Shown in pieces: positions 48,219 to 57,123 of a stretch of 64,000 bases of DNA. The stretch lies in the NCBI GenBank assembly GCA_913020045.1, contig CAJWBE010000025.1, forward strand, positions 1 to 64,000. Reading direction: 5' to 3'. This DNA is from an uncultured Oleiphilus sp. GTDB taxonomy: Bacteria; Pseudomonadota; Gammaproteobacteria; Pseudomonadales; Oleiphilaceae. Under the pieces are notes generated by a model that saw only the letters and a list, made by a program, of their open reading frames with translations, made no database searches and was not told the DNA's origin. The position numbers and the translations under genes are program-made. Position 1 is the first letter of the stretch. Every line of letters starts with the position of its first letter.

Positions 48219-49247
48219 CTAATCCATCAAGTAAGAAAGTTTTTTGTAGAGTTTTTCGAGAGAGTCTTCAGTAAATAACAGAAGAACATCACACGTAATG
48301 TTGTGATTCTCAATCTCGTAGGTGATCTCTATCGCCAGTGTTTGTTTCCAGCGACTTGCGTTTGCTTTGATTAAGTCGCTGACTTTAACGTGTTGGCCTA
48401 ACACCATCGGGTGGCCTTGGCTGAAACCGATATCCAGTTGCTCGGCAATACCCTTGATACACGCACCGCTGAGAATACTCGCGATCTCCATGATTAGTTC
48501 AAGCTCAACGGTTCGGTCAATTTCCCCTTCGTAGCGAAGTAGCTTCGCCATGTCAGAGAAGCTCGAGTCACTAAACATGATGAGCGCTTCACCGGACAGT
48601 CCAGAGCCAATGAATCCTTGGCAAACTGCCGAAAGTGTATCGTTCGTCTGGGAGAGTGATAAAGCCATCTCCAGTTCGCTAACTTCCAGAATGTTGACGT
48701 TCGGGATCGGCATTTTAACAAAGACATTGAGAAGGCGAGCGAGTAAGTCTGCCGCTTGACCCATTGCTACGTTACTAATTTCTTGAATGCAGTCACGATA
48801 GTCGACTTCGCCGGCCTTGCTGACTGTTTCGACGAATGCGGCTTGTTTTTCGGCAGAAACGACTGGGGCTTCTGTCTGTTCGCGGTATAAACCAAAGTCT
48901 GAAAGAATTTGAAGTAGCGTCGGGTTATCGATTGGCTTTTTAATAAAAGCGATCGCTCCCAGGGCTTTGACACGCTCGTGCGCCTCAGGCTGTATATCGC
49001 CTGAGATGACAATCGTAACGGTCGGTAAATCGAGTTTGAGTATGTTTTCGAGCGTTTCATACCCGTCCATTACTGGCATATTCAAATCTAGAAAAAGAAT
49101 GTCGCCTTTCCCTTCTTTGATCGCCTCAATGGCTTCACCGCCATGCGCAGCAAAAGAAACATCAATATCCCAATCTTCGGGTAGCGAGCGCGCCATTTGC
49201 TTGCGAGCAACGCCGGAATCATCGCATATCAGCACGCGAGTGGTCAT
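48219..49247 (-). CDS. response regulator with CheC-type phosphatase domain
   Basis: A 342-aa protein. The receiver covers residues 1-120 (acceptor Asp in ILFLDLNMPVMDG, Lys in FIKKPID). The C-terminal CheC/CheX/FliY-like domain contains the phosphatase pattern [DS]-x3-E-x2-N-x22-P, seen as DCIQEISN with P 23 residues later. A second helix at ELIMEIASIL has Ser where Asn is needed, so there is one intact active centre. It may dephosphorylate its own or another receiver. It is followed directly by a diguanylate cyclase, and no chemotaxis operon is nearby. Confidence 0.85.
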   Translation of the reverse strand: MTTRVLICDDSGVARKQMARSLPEDWDIDVSFAAHGGEAIEAIKEGKGDILFLDLNMPVMDGYETLENILKLDLPTVTIVISGDIQPEAHERVKALGAIAFIKKPIDNPTLLQILSDFGLYREQTEAPVVSAEKQAAFVETVSKAGEVDYRDCIQEISNVAMGQAADLLARLLNVFVKMPIPNVNILEVSELEMALSLSQTNDTLSAVCQGFIGSGLSGEALIMFSDSSFSDMAKLLRYEGEIDRTVELELIMEIASILSGACIKGIAEQLDIGFSQGHPMVLGQHVKVSDLIKANASRWKQTLAIEITYEIENHNITCDVLLLFTEDSLEKLYKKLSYLMD

Positions 49248-49390
49248 AGTCTGGCTAATCCATTAATTACAAATGTTAACCTCTTCAGTAAAGATCACCT
49301 TGACCCATTCGGCAATGTTTCCGCAATAGAAAACCAAAAAATGAAGCGGTGCGTTAAACAAGCGGTGACCTTAGGTAATCGCTGAGTATA

Positions 49391-49954
49391 ATGAGCCTCT
49401 CAATGAAAGAACAAAGGTCTCAAATGTCGGCACTGTCACAACAAACCAACGCTGGATTATTTCATGCGCAAAAGCTGATCGAGCTCATCGCGTCATTTAA
49501 AATGGATTCAGCCCCATCGCGCAATGACGGCAGCATTGCATTGCAGGTAGCACCAGAAGGCTCTCAGCAAAGTATTGAATATGCAGCATGGCAGTGTGTC
49601 AAAACCGCCTGGCTGAACTGGTTGATAGAAGTGAATGAATTTGGGGCTAGTGACGCGTCGTTACCGTTAAGTTTTGATGCTTTGTGTCGTCAATCTCATG
49701 TTAAAAATCCAAACTTGGTCCACTTGATAAATCTCAATTTGGAACCATCTAGTTGGGTAAGTGAATTATTAAAGCGTGTGGGGGAGTCTGGTGCCGTCTC
49801 ACAAATAGCTAAGGCAAAACCTACAGACAATGCTTTCAATGCGCTGAATTTGGTAGACCTAGACAACAAAAGCGAGCTTGAAATTATTAAAGGTGTTGTC
49901 GCTGACTTTAAACAGCATGTGCAAGACACTCGCTCTCAGCAGCAAGAATGGTAG
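49391..49954 (+). CDS. DUF6586-like hypothetical protein
   Basis: A 187-aa soluble protein of unknown function, helical by composition. The features YAAWQCVKTAWLNWLIEVNE and LEIIKGVVADFKQHV resemble the small DUF6586 proteins found near lexA-sulA in Pseudomonas. The domain name is from memory of that neighbourhood. No catalytic motif, signal peptide or membrane segment is visible. It is followed 39 bases later by another small gene on the same strand. Confidence 0.6.
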   Translation: MSLSMKEQRSQMSALSQQTNAGLFHAQKLIELIASFKMDSAPSRNDGSIALQVAPEGSQQSIEYAAWQCVKTAWLNWLIEVNEFGASDASLPLSFDALCRQSHVKNPNLVHLINLNLEPSSWVSELLKRVGESGAVSQIAKAKPTDNAFNALNLVDLDNKSELEIIKGVVADFKQHVQDTRSQQQEW

Positions 49955-49993
49955 ATCAGCCTTAAAATAGAAATCTTAGAAGTTGGAGATGTA

Positions 49994-50239
49994 ATGAGTA
50001 ATTCTTTTCTCGAAATTGTTGCCCTAGATGATGGCTCATATGCGCTACAAAAAATAGATAGTGATGAAGCCCCACTTGTTGTCATCAATTTTTCTGAGCA
50101 GGTGACCGAGTTGTTGCAAGGTAATGAAATTGCGGTAGCAAAAGCAATGATGGGGGCTGGCGTTCAAGCTGCTAGTTCTGTTTCTAGGGCTGTGCATGAC
50201 AAAGAAGAGCAAGATTTCAACGATCGCACGTTGCACTAG
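49994..50239 (+). CDS. small hypothetical protein
   Basis: An 81-aa soluble protein, acidic at the N-terminal half (DDGSYALQKIDSDEAPLVVINFS), with a helical C-terminus. GTTGGAG upstream of the ATG supports translation. It is in tandem with the DUF6586-like gene. I do not recognise a family; the pair sits where small uncharacterised genes flank sulA-lexA in pseudomonads. Confidence 0.62.
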   Translation: MSNSFLEIVALDDGSYALQKIDSDEAPLVVINFSEQVTELLQGNEIAVAKAMMGAGVQAASSVSRAVHDKEEQDFNDRTLH

Positions 50240-50497
50240 GCGCATTTCGTATCACTTTTGCTTGTTCAGTCTTCAGTGTTTACATGTTTGGCGTGCCCGG
50301 CTAGGTAGCGTTTGAGTGTTCAGGTATTTCTTACTAGTAATGTTCCGGCTTTGCTTTTGCCTTCTAAAGCGTTAGCGCATGCTCAGTTGTCTATGGTTGG
50401 CAGCCGAGACGACTAATTCTCCTACCGCCTAAGACAAACTGTTAGCGCAAATGCGCCGCCAGTTAGCTTTGATCGATATTTCTGCTGTAGTCAAAAA

Positions 50498-50998
50498 TTA
50501 ACGGTATCTCAGGACGATGCCATGGCTATCGCCCGCTGCTGATGCTGATTCGAGTGCTTCGAATTGCTCATTACTAAGTTTCTCCGTCCACACGATAACG
50601 GCATGGCATGTGCCCGCTTTCAATGCTTTCTCAGTTAGCGCTAATGCCGGTGTTTTGCTATCGGAACGCACAACCATAATGTCGTCATTCATCAAACCAT
50701 TGGTTTTTTCTCTCCATTGCTTTAATAGCTGCATTGGGGGGTCTATCCAGGCCAGCCAGCGCTTGTCTTGGTTTAGGTGCGTTAGCATTGGAAGAAGCAT
50801 TTGAACATTATCGGCCTTGTCTTTTGCAATAATGATCTCCGTGACGTTGGCTTCGACGCCGTCCGTTGATGGCGTTGCAAGGACCTCTTGTTTAGCCGTT
50901 GGAGTGGATATACTGCTTGCTTCAGCGCTTGTTGAATCGTTGCTGTAGCTGTAATCGTTGTAACGTTCGAGGTCTTCATAAATAGATAGTTGTTTCAT
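50498..50998 (-). CDS. sulA: SOS cell-division inhibitor, SulA-like
   Basis: A 166-aa protein. The C-terminal 110 residues follow the RecA-like SulA fold: [42 protein letters not shown] at the end. SulA binds FtsZ and blocks division after DNA damage. The N-terminal 50 residues are a low-complexity Ser/Thr/Ala stretch. It is coupled to lexA by an ATGA overlap, so both are under the same SOS boxes. Confidence 0.88.
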   Translation of the reverse strand: MKQLSIYEDLERYNDYSYSNDSTSAEASSISTPTAKQEVLATPSTDGVEANVTEIIIAKDKADNVQMLLPMLTHLNQDKRWLAWIDPPMQLLKQWREKTNGLMNDDIMVVRSDSKTPALALTEKALKAGTCHAVIVWTEKLSNEQFEALESASAAGDSHGIVLRYR

Positions 50999-51603
50999 TG
51001 CAGGTTCTCCTTGCGAATCACGCCAACGGCGAGGCCTTCAATATCGAGTGCTTGCTCCCTTAGATCGACAACTATTGGGTCGAACTCTTCATTTTCGGCA
51101 ATCAGCTCTACAGTGTGTTTATTCTTCATGAAGCGTTTTACGGTGACTTCGTTTTCAAGACGAGCAACGACCACTTGGCCATTTCGCGCTTCGTTTGTCC
51201 GATGCACGGCCAATAGGTCGCCATCGAGGATTCCGATATCTTTCATACTTGTGCCACGAACCCGGAGTAAGTAGTCTGCTGGCGGCTTAAAAAACTCTGG
51301 TGCGAGCGTGCAATAATCCTCGATGTTCTCTTCCCCTAAGATCGGTTCGCCTGCAGCGACTTGTCCGATAATAGGGAGGCCCTCTGGTTCGCCTTGAGGC
51401 AAGCGGATGCCGCGACTAGCGCCGGGCACTATTTCAATCGCTCCTTTTTTAGCGAGCGCTTTGATGTGATCTTCCGCTGCATTCGCTGAGCGAAATCCTA
51501 GTGCGTCTGCAATTTCAGCTCGAGTAGGTGGATAGCCTGTTTCGCCGATATTCTGGCGAATCACCTCGAGTACTTCTGATTGACGCTTTGTTAGCTTGAT
51601 CAT
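50995..51603 (-). CDS. lexA: SOS repressor LexA
   Basis: A 202-aa repressor and self-cleaving serine protease. The N-terminal winged helix has [24 protein letters not shown]. The cleavage bond is Ala-Gly in QVAAGEP. The catalytic Ser is in RGTSMKDIG and the Lys in NEVTVKRF. The start MIKLTKRQ at 51603 is chosen over a longer frame because it gives the standard length. Two SOS boxes lie upstream, and sulA follows with overlap. Confidence 0.97.
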   Translation of the reverse strand: MIKLTKRQSEVLEVIRQNIGETGYPPTRAEIADALGFRSANAAEDHIKALAKKGAIEIVPGASRGIRLPQGEPEGLPIIGQVAAGEPILGEENIEDYCTLAPEFFKPPADYLLRVRGTSMKDIGILDGDLLAVHRTNEARNGQVVVARLENEVTVKRFMKNKHTVELIAENEEFDPIVVDLREQALDIEGLAVGVIRKENLQ

Positions 51604-51656
51604 TTTTTGCTGGCTCCTTGAGCAACATTTCGTTAGATGAGCTCTCATCTAAATTG

Positions 51657-51672
51657 CTGTGTTGATATACAG
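51657..51672. promoter_or_regulatory. SOS box 1 (LexA operator)
   Basis: CTGT-GTTGATAT-ACAG matches the LexA consensus CTGT-N8-ACAG, 54 bases upstream of the lexA start. Confidence 0.88.
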
Positions 51673-51675
51673 TAT

Positions 51676-51691
51676 CTGTAAATGTATACAG
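51676..51691. promoter_or_regulatory. SOS box 2 (LexA operator)
   Basis: CTGT-AAATGTAT-ACAG lies 3 bases from box 1, so the dyad centres are 19 bp apart, close to two helical turns. This suits cooperative LexA binding. The boxes also lie about 107 bases upstream of the divergent barrel gene. Confidence 0.9.
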
Positions 51692-51797
51692 TGTTTTACG
51701 TTTTGTAAATGTTATGGAAAGAACTTTTCCATATATTTGCTTGAATCAGTCAAGCTAGATACGCATGATGACGCGTTTATTAATAAATTTGGAGTAA

Positions 51798-52988
51798 TTG
51801 GTTTTGTTGCGTGCACTGGTTGGCTTGGGTTTATGGGGATTGTTATCGGCAAGCGCCTTAGCGGGTTTTTCGTCCGAACTTGGTTTGGAACTGCGTTATT
51901 TTCCAACGTCAGGTCTGGACGGGCAGGACCAGTTTCATCCGTCGCTTAGAGCAGAGCTTGAGTATACGCACTCTTTGGAAGATGACTCATTTGAGGTGGT
52001 ACTATTTGGTCGCGCTGACAAAGAAGATAGCGAGCGTAGCCATTTTGATGTGCGTGAAGCCGCGTGGACTCACGTAGGCGATGATTGGGAATTGAAGGCA
52101 GGTATTACCAAGGTGTTTTGGGGTGTAACGGAATCTCGTCACTTGGTAGATGTTATAAACCAAAGCGATTTGGTCGAGAATGTTGATGGAGAGGATAAGC
52201 TTGGTCAGCTGATGACCAAGCTTTCTCTTGAGCGAGATTGGGGGACTGTCGATTTATTCTGGTTGCCTTATTTTCGTGAGCGAACGTTTGCTGGCATAGA
52301 TGGCAGGCTTAGGTCGCCGCTTGCTATTCAAGTGGACGATGCCCAGTACGAGTCGGGTGCGCAGCGCTGGCATAGTGATGTTGCCATTCGGTACTCTCAT
52401 TATATTGATGACTTCGAGTTTGCGTTTTCTCATTTTTCAGGAACTAGCCGAGATCCACTTCTTATACTAGGTGTTTCTGGTTCAACTCCTGTGCTGACGC
52501 CGCTTTACACCACGGTCGATCAAACCGGGGTGGAGCTACAGTATTTGTGGGAAGAGTGGATTTTTAAATTCGAGGGTATTTCTAACAGCGGTGTAGGGCA
52601 GCGCTACAGCGCCGCGGTGTCGGGATTTGAGTACACGCAAGTCGGTATTTTTGACTCAAATGCAGACCTCGGATGGATTGCAGAGTATCTATTTGACGAT
52701 CGTAAGCAAGCTGCGCCGCATAGTTTCGAGCGCGATGTGTTTCTAGCGTGGCGTTATGCGTTTAACGATGCCGATTCCTCCGAAATTCTGGGCGGAATGA
52801 TATATGACCCAAAAACAAACGAAAAAGTATTTTCCGTAGAAGTTAGCCAGCGTATCGCGAGTGACGTGAAGCTTAATATTGAAGGTCGAGTGTTTGAAAA
52901 TGGCCGTTTGCCTCAGCAGTCAAACGATAAGAATTGGTTTTTGGAAGACGAAGATTACGTGCAAGTCGAAATTGTTAAGTATTTTTGA
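51798..52988 (+). CDS. outer-membrane beta-barrel protein of unknown function
   Basis: A protein of about 396 aa with a signal peptide (LVGLGLWGLLSASALA-G). Alternating aromatic/hydrophobic strands follow (LELRYFP, FEVVLFGRAD, WELKAGITKVFWG) and the C-terminus ends in VKYF, the aromatic signature for BAM. It loosely resembles DUF1302-type barrels. The start is uncertain: TTG codons occur at 51798, 51804 and 51807, and the GGAG at 51791 best fits 51804. It replaces psrA, which lies beside lexA in Pseudomonas. Confidence 0.72.
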   Translation: MVLLRALVGLGLWGLLSASALAGFSSELGLELRYFPTSGLDGQDQFHPSLRAELEYTHSLEDDSFEVVLFGRADKEDSERSHFDVREAAWTHVGDDWELKAGITKVFWGVTESRHLVDVINQSDLVENVDGEDKLGQLMTKLSLERDWGTVDLFWLPYFRERTFAGIDGRLRSPLAIQVDDAQYESGAQRWHSDVAIRYSHYIDDFEFAFSHFSGTSRDPLLILGVSGSTPVLTPLYTTVDQTGVELQYLWEEWIFKFEGISNSGVGQRYSAAVSGFEYTQVGIFDSNADLGWIAEYLFDDRKQAAPHSFERDVFLAWRYAFNDADSSEILGGMIYDPKTNEKVFSVEVSQRIASDVKLNIEGRVFENGRLPQQSNDKNWFLEDEDYVQVEIVKYF

Positions 52989-53205
52989 GTGGTCTGTAGC
53001 AGGAACTGTATGTATTAGTTATTAAATGCAAATTTTTGATCGTAACTCGGTATGTGTTTGTTCTAAATTTGTTGTAATCTTTTGATAGGATGTAAATTGA
53101 TGTGCGGCAATGTTAAGTCTTGCATCGGAGTTTGTGTCGGAGTTAAGTGAACGCAAAAAATAACAAAGATTAAGCCTGTAGCGATGCAGGTAAGCGGGAG
53201 ACACG

Positions 53206-53661
53206 ATGAATATTACGAAAACAATGTCGAAAGAAGACGCACCTGAATACAGCGTCAAACCAGTTCATAACGTTCTTTATACCGAACTGTCTGGTAGCTG
53301 GAACCATGATCAAACCTGTGACTATAGCCTTGAATATAAAAAACAGGTCAGCCGTTATTTCGCACGTGAGTGGGCATGCGTGCTTAACCTTCAAAATTTA
53401 GAGATGTTGATTTCAGAAGACGCTCAAATTGAAATGTTCCGAGCGCTCAATACATGGTCCTATATTAAAGGCATGACGGCCCAGGCGTTGGTGATTAGCA
53501 TGGAAAACAGACACCATCTTCTGTATCAATTTGAAGAAATATTTAATCAGAAACAGCCTTATGAAACGGGTATTTTCTATAGTGAAACAGAAGCGAACTC
53601 TTGGCTGAAATCTCTTGGCCATATTCGCACTGCCGAGACTTCTTCTCAGCGCACTGCCTAA
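53206..53661 (+). CDS. small STAS/SpoIIAA-like hypothetical protein
   Basis: A 151-aa soluble protein. Its alternating pattern (VLYTELSGSWN, WACVLNLQNLEMLISED, AQALVISME, and a C-terminal ETEANSWLKSLG helix) resembles stand-alone SpoIIAA-like/STAS proteins, which often end with an ..EA..WL helix. No conserved phospho-Ser motif is evident. A GGGAGAC precedes the ATG. It lies 118 bases upstream of gacA, probably as a separate unit given the promoter-like sequence between them. Confidence 0.5.
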   Translation: MNITKTMSKEDAPEYSVKPVHNVLYTELSGSWNHDQTCDYSLEYKKQVSRYFAREWACVLNLQNLEMLISEDAQIEMFRALNTWSYIKGMTAQALVISMENRHHLLYQFEEIFNQKQPYETGIFYSETEANSWLKSLGHIRTAETSSQRTA

Positions 53662-53701
53662 GTGCGTTTACGCTAACTTTCTCACTGTCTTCATTGTGTG
53701 C

Positions 53702-53719
53702 TGTCAGGGTATAATGACA
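53702..53719 (+). promoter_or_regulatory. TATAAT -10 element inside a TGTCA/TGACA dyad, upstream of gacA
   Basis: A consensus TATAAT at 53710-53715 lies within TGTCA-GGGTATAA-TGACA. The outer bases extend the dyad (TGTG to the left, CACA to the right, with one base offset). The -35 is poor (TCTTCA, 16-base spacing). The layout suggests a regulated promoter for gacA-uvrC-pgsA. Confidence 0.45.
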
Positions 53720-53779
53720 CACGCACTTGTCACCAATTTGTCTCTACTGAATATTTGACTATCAAACTGAGGAAACGCT

Positions 53780-54418
53780 TTGATTAAGGTCCTAGTGGTC
53801 GATGATCATGATTTAATTCGAGCTGGGATTTCTCGCATGCTCAATGATGATGTTTCTATCGAAGTAACAGGCGAAGCTTCGTCGGGCGAAGACGCGCTGG
53901 ACTTTGTTAACCGTCAGCCTCCGGATATCGTATTGATGGACTTAAAAATGCCCGGCATAGGTGGTTTGGAAGCAACGCGGCGTATGCACCGTAGCCAACC
54001 AGAGACGAAAGTTGTCGTACTTTCTGCAACAACCGACGACCCGTATATTTCTAGAGTCATGGATGCAGGCGCTTCAGCGTATGTGTCTAAAAGTAGTCAT
54101 GTCAGCGAAATGATTCGTGCGATAAAAAAAGCCCATTCAGGTGAACGCTATATCAGCAGTGATATTGCGCAGGCCATGGCATTAAGTGAGCGAGAAGAGT
54201 CGCCGTTTGATTGTCTGTCAGAACGAGAGCTGCAAATTGCTACCATGATTATGGACTGCCAAAAGGTGCAGGTAATCTCAGACACGCTGTGCCTGAGCCC
54301 TAAAACGGTGAACACCTATCGGTACCGAATTTTTGAAAAGCTTGATATCAATAGTGATGTCGAGTTGACGCTCCTCGCGGTGCGTAACGGCTTGATTGAA
54401 GTCGATGGCGCCCAATAA
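53780..54418 (+). CDS. gacA: global response regulator GacA/UvrY
   Basis: A 212-aa LuxR-type regulator and partner of the GacS/BarA kinase. The receiver has VVDDHDLIRAG and the acceptor Asp in IVLMDLKMPG. The C-terminal helix-turn-helix is LSERELQIATMI...LSPKTVNTYRYRIFEKL. The start is TTG, preceded by GAGGAAA; a TTG start is also known for pseudomonad gacA. In this class GacA drives small RNAs that titrate CsrA/RsmA. The order gacA-uvrC-pgsA is conserved in gammaproteobacteria. Confidence 0.93.
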   Translation: MIKVLVVDDHDLIRAGISRMLNDDVSIEVTGEASSGEDALDFVNRQPPDIVLMDLKMPGIGGLEATRRMHRSQPETKVVVLSATTDDPYISRVMDAGASAYVSKSSHVSEMIRAIKKAHSGERYISSDIAQAMALSEREESPFDCLSERELQIATMIMDCQKVQVISDTLCLSPKTVNTYRYRIFEKLDINSDVELTLLAVRNGLIEVDGAQ

Positions 54419-56318
54419 TACCCTAGAGCCGGCTGACGAGGGTCAGCAAATCGAGCCAACCTCAATACATATGCCCCCGAAGCCATCATTTGATGCAAAA
54501 GCTTTTTTGCGCAAAGTGTCGAGTGGCCCCGGTGTCTATCGCATGTTCGGAATCGACGGGAAGATTCTCTATGTTGGTAAAGCAAAGAATCTCAAAAACA
54601 GGCTTTCAAGCTACTTTCTAAAGCAAGGCTTGTCCTTAAAGACTCAAGCGCTAGTGAGTCGTATTCAAACAATTGAAGTGACGCTAACGCACAGTGAAAC
54701 CGAGGCGCTTATTCTGGAACAAAACCAGATAAAAACCTTAAAGCCTCCCTACAACATATTGCTCCGCGACGACAAGTCTTACCCCTATATTTACTTGGCG
54801 ACAGATAAAGACTACCCCTCGATTCGCTTAAAACGCGTGCGCAGCAAGGGAACAACGGGACGATACTTTGGTCCATTTCCCAGCTCTGGCTCGGTCAAAG
54901 AAAGCCTGAGCTTGCTTGAAAAACTTTTTAAAGTCAGACAGTGCGACGAAACGTTCTACCGCAATCGCTCTAGACCCTGCTTACAGCATCAGATTAACCG
55001 CTGTAAAGCGCCGTGTGTTGGGCTGGTCAGTAAAGAAGAGTACGCACAAGATGTCGAGCATGTTGCCATGTTTCTTCAAGGCCGAAGCCCTGAATTGTTG
55101 CGTGACTTGATGGATCAAATGGAAAGCTATGCGACTCAACTAGAGTTTGAGAAAGCAGCAACCCTGCGGGATCAAATTGGTCACCTTCGTCACGTACAAG
55201 AAAGTCAGGTAGCAGAAGCTGGACGTCTCGATATCGACGTCATTGGCATGGCAGAGGGGCCAGGTGTCGTTGCGTTTTCGATGCTCTTCGTTCGAGACGG
55301 TCGCATCTTGGGCCATAAAAACTACTTCCCTAAACTCCCTTTGGAGCTTTCTTCGCAAGAGCGGCTGTCTGCGTTTGTTGAGCAATACTATGTGGGGCAG
55401 AGCCAGTCGCGAGACTTGCCTAAAGAAGTGTTGATGCCCCATGCGCTTGATAATGAAGCGGTGATCGTCGACGCGCTGGCCTCAATGGGCTTCAAAGGCA
55501 TTCGTTTTGCGAGTCAGGTTAAATCAGTACGCCAACAATGGAAGAAGCTAGCACTGACTAATGCGGACAATGCCCTAAAAACGCACCTAGAGAATAAAGA
55601 AAATATTTTTCATCGTTTCGATGCGCTTGCCACTTTACTGAAGCTAGAGGCTCACCCAAAGCGGATGGAGTGCTTCGATATCAGCCACAGCTCAGGCGAG
55701 AAAACTGTCGCCTCGTGTGTGGTGTTTAACGACCAAGGGCCTCTGAAATCTGACTATCGAACGTTTAATATTGACGGCATAACGGGCGGTGATGATTATG
55801 CCGCGATGAAGCAAGTGTTGAGTCGCCGTTATCGGAATATGAAAGATAATACGGAAAAACGTCCTGATGTCGTGTTTATAGACGGAGGAAAAGGGCAGTT
55901 GGGTCTGGCCGTCGAGGTGTTTAACACGTTAAACTTGCGCGATATTATGTTGGTAGGGATAGCGAAAGGCTCAACGCGTAAAGCGGGCTTTGAAACCTTG
56001 CTGATTCCTGACGGCGACGACCGGTATCGAACGGTTCATTGTGCATCGGACAATCCCGGGTTGCACCTGATACAGCAAATTCGTGATGAGTCTCACCGGT
56101 TTGCGATAACGGGTCATAGAAACCGACGAGATAAGTCTCGCCGCCAGTCAACTTTAGAGAATGTCGAAGGAGTTGGCCCCAAGCGTCGGAAAGATTTGCT
56201 CAGGTATTTTGGTAGCGTAAGAGGCATCAAACAGGCCTCCGTCGATGAAATAATGAAAGTATCCGGTATAAGCGGCACATTAGCCGAACAGATTTACCTC
56301 ACCTTACATGGTGAATAA
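54405..56318 (+). CDS. uvrC: excinuclease ABC subunit C
   Basis: This nucleotide-excision repair nuclease makes both incisions. The N-terminal GIY-YIG domain (GVYRMFGIDGKILYVGKAKN) is followed by a UVR motif (LEFEKAATLRDQI), the RNase H-like 5'-incision domain (MECFDISHSSGEKTVASCVVF, then VVFIDGGKGQLGLA), and a tandem HhH DNA-binding tail. ATG 54405 overlaps the gacA end by 14 bases, giving coupling. A later ATG at 54471 (MPPKPSFDAK) is also possible and would give a length nearer the E. coli protein. Confidence 0.95.
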   Translation: MAPNNTLEPADEGQQIEPTSIHMPPKPSFDAKAFLRKVSSGPGVYRMFGIDGKILYVGKAKNLKNRLSSYFLKQGLSLKTQALVSRIQTIEVTLTHSETEALILEQNQIKTLKPPYNILLRDDKSYPYIYLATDKDYPSIRLKRVRSKGTTGRYFGPFPSSGSVKESLSLLEKLFKVRQCDETFYRNRSRPCLQHQINRCKAPCVGLVSKEEYAQDVEHVAMFLQGRSPELLRDLMDQMESYATQLEFEKAATLRDQIGHLRHVQESQVAEAGRLDIDVIGMAEGPGVVAFSMLFVRDGRILGHKNYFPKLPLELSSQERLSAFVEQYYVGQSQSRDLPKEVLMPHALDNEAVIVDALASMGFKGIRFASQVKSVRQQWKKLALTNADNALKTHLENKENIFHRFDALATLLKLEAHPKRMECFDISHSSGEKTVASCVVFNDQGPLKSDYRTFNIDGITGGDDYAAMKQVLSRRYRNMKDNTEKRPDVVFIDGGKGQLGLAVEVFNTLNLRDIMLVGIAKGSTRKAGFETLLIPDGDDRYRTVHCASDNPGLHLIQQIRDESHRFAITGHRNRRDKSRRQSTLENVEGVGPKRRKDLLRYFGSVRGIKQASVDEIMKVSGISGTLAEQIYLTLHGE

Positions 56319-56339
56319 CCAGCGGTTTGAAGTTGAATT

Positions 56340-56891
56340 ATGAATTTACCAAACATCCTTACCCTCTCCCGAATCGTCATGATTCCCGTATTTGTTGTTG
56401 CGTACTACCTGCCGGTTGAGTGGAATTACTATGCCTGTGCACTCCTTTTCTGGATCGCAGCGGTAACGGATTGGTTTGACGGCTATCTCGCCAGAAAGTG
56501 GGACCAGAGTACGCCATTTGGCGCGTTCCTCGACCCAGTCGCTGACAAACTAATGGTCGCTATTTCTCTGGCGGTGATTATTGAAAACTTTCAAAGCGGC
56601 TGGGTGACAGCGCCTGCAATGATTATTATCGGCCGCGAAATAGTAGTTTCAGGCTTGCGCGAGTGGATGGCCGAACAGGGTAAACGAGACAATGTTAAGG
56701 TCGGTATGGTTGGAAAAATCAAAACCTTCTGCCAAATGAGCTGTATTTTCTTCCTGCTCGTGGGTGCGCAGCAGGAATGGTCATACATATTAGGTATTTT
56801 CTTGATCTATATTGCGGCGGGATTAACCCTTTGGTCGATGGTTCAATACCTTATTGCCTCATGGTCACACTTGTTTGCCTCTGAAGAGTGA
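56340..56891 (+). CDS. pgsA: CDP-diacylglycerol-glycerol-3-phosphate 3-phosphatidyltransferase
   Basis: It makes phosphatidylglycerophosphate. The CDP-alcohol phosphotransferase motif D-G-x2-A-R-x8-G-x3-D-x3-D is seen as DGYLARKW...GAFLDPVADK (about residues 45-70). Hydrophobic segments match the usual multi-pass membrane protein, and 183 aa is the standard size. It follows uvrC by 21 bases and precedes a tRNA-Gly region, as in pseudomonads. Confidence 0.95.
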   Translation: MNLPNILTLSRIVMIPVFVVAYYLPVEWNYYACALLFWIAAVTDWFDGYLARKWDQSTPFGAFLDPVADKLMVAISLAVIIENFQSGWVTAPAMIIIGREIVVSGLREWMAEQGKRDNVKVGMVGKIKTFCQMSCIFFLLVGAQQEWSYILGIFLIYIAAGLTLWSMVQYLIASWSHLFASEE

Positions 56892-56909
56892 ATATTCATC
56901 GAATCCGTC

Positions 56910-56937
56910 TTGACACCAAAATCGAATCCGTTAATAT
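56910..56937 (+). promoter_or_regulatory. sigma-70 promoter of the tRNA-Gly region
   Basis: A consensus -35 TTGACA, 16-base spacer and -10 TAATAT are followed by a GC-rich discriminator (CGCCTCGC), typical of stable-RNA promoters. The -35 lies between two direct copies of ATCGAATCCGT. Confidence 0.6.
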
Positions 56938-56958
56938 ATCGCCTCGCTCAAAGCGGGC

Positions 56959-57015
56959 CTTGTGAGAACAAGAAAAACATCCACGAGTTTACGCGGGAAT
57001 AGCTCAGCTGGGAGA
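56959..57015 (+). repeat. direct repeat, copy 1 (tRNA leader plus tRNA-Gly 5' end)
   Basis: These 57 bases match 57124-57180 with only two differences and an offset of 165 bases. The repeat covers 34 bases of leader (GTGAGAACAAGAAAAACATC) and the first 23 bases of tRNA-Gly. Confidence 0.93.
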
Positions 57016-57104
57016 CGCAAGCGATAGCAAAACATCGTTTTGCGCTTAGCGGAGCGACAGCAATGTTTCATTGCTGTCCGGGCAGAGCACAACAAAGCGT
57101 GCTC
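56993..57104 (+). pseudogene. disrupted tRNA-Gly copy with a hairpin-rich insert in the D-loop
   Basis: The first 19 bases equal tRNA-Gly (acceptor 5' strand and D-stem). Then comes an insert of about 70 bases holding two perfect hairpins: GCAAAAC/GTTTTGC at 57027-57043 and CAGCAATG/CATTGCTG at 57058-57076. After it the tRNA pattern resumes as GGCAGAGCACAAC, one base different from GGTAGAGCACAAC of the intact gene. It then diverges into a third hairpin (GAGCAC/GTGCTC, 57085-57104). No anticodon arm or T-arm remains, so it cannot make a tRNA. Confidence 0.7.
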
Positions 57105-57123
57105 GTGAAGTCTGAATTCTGCA

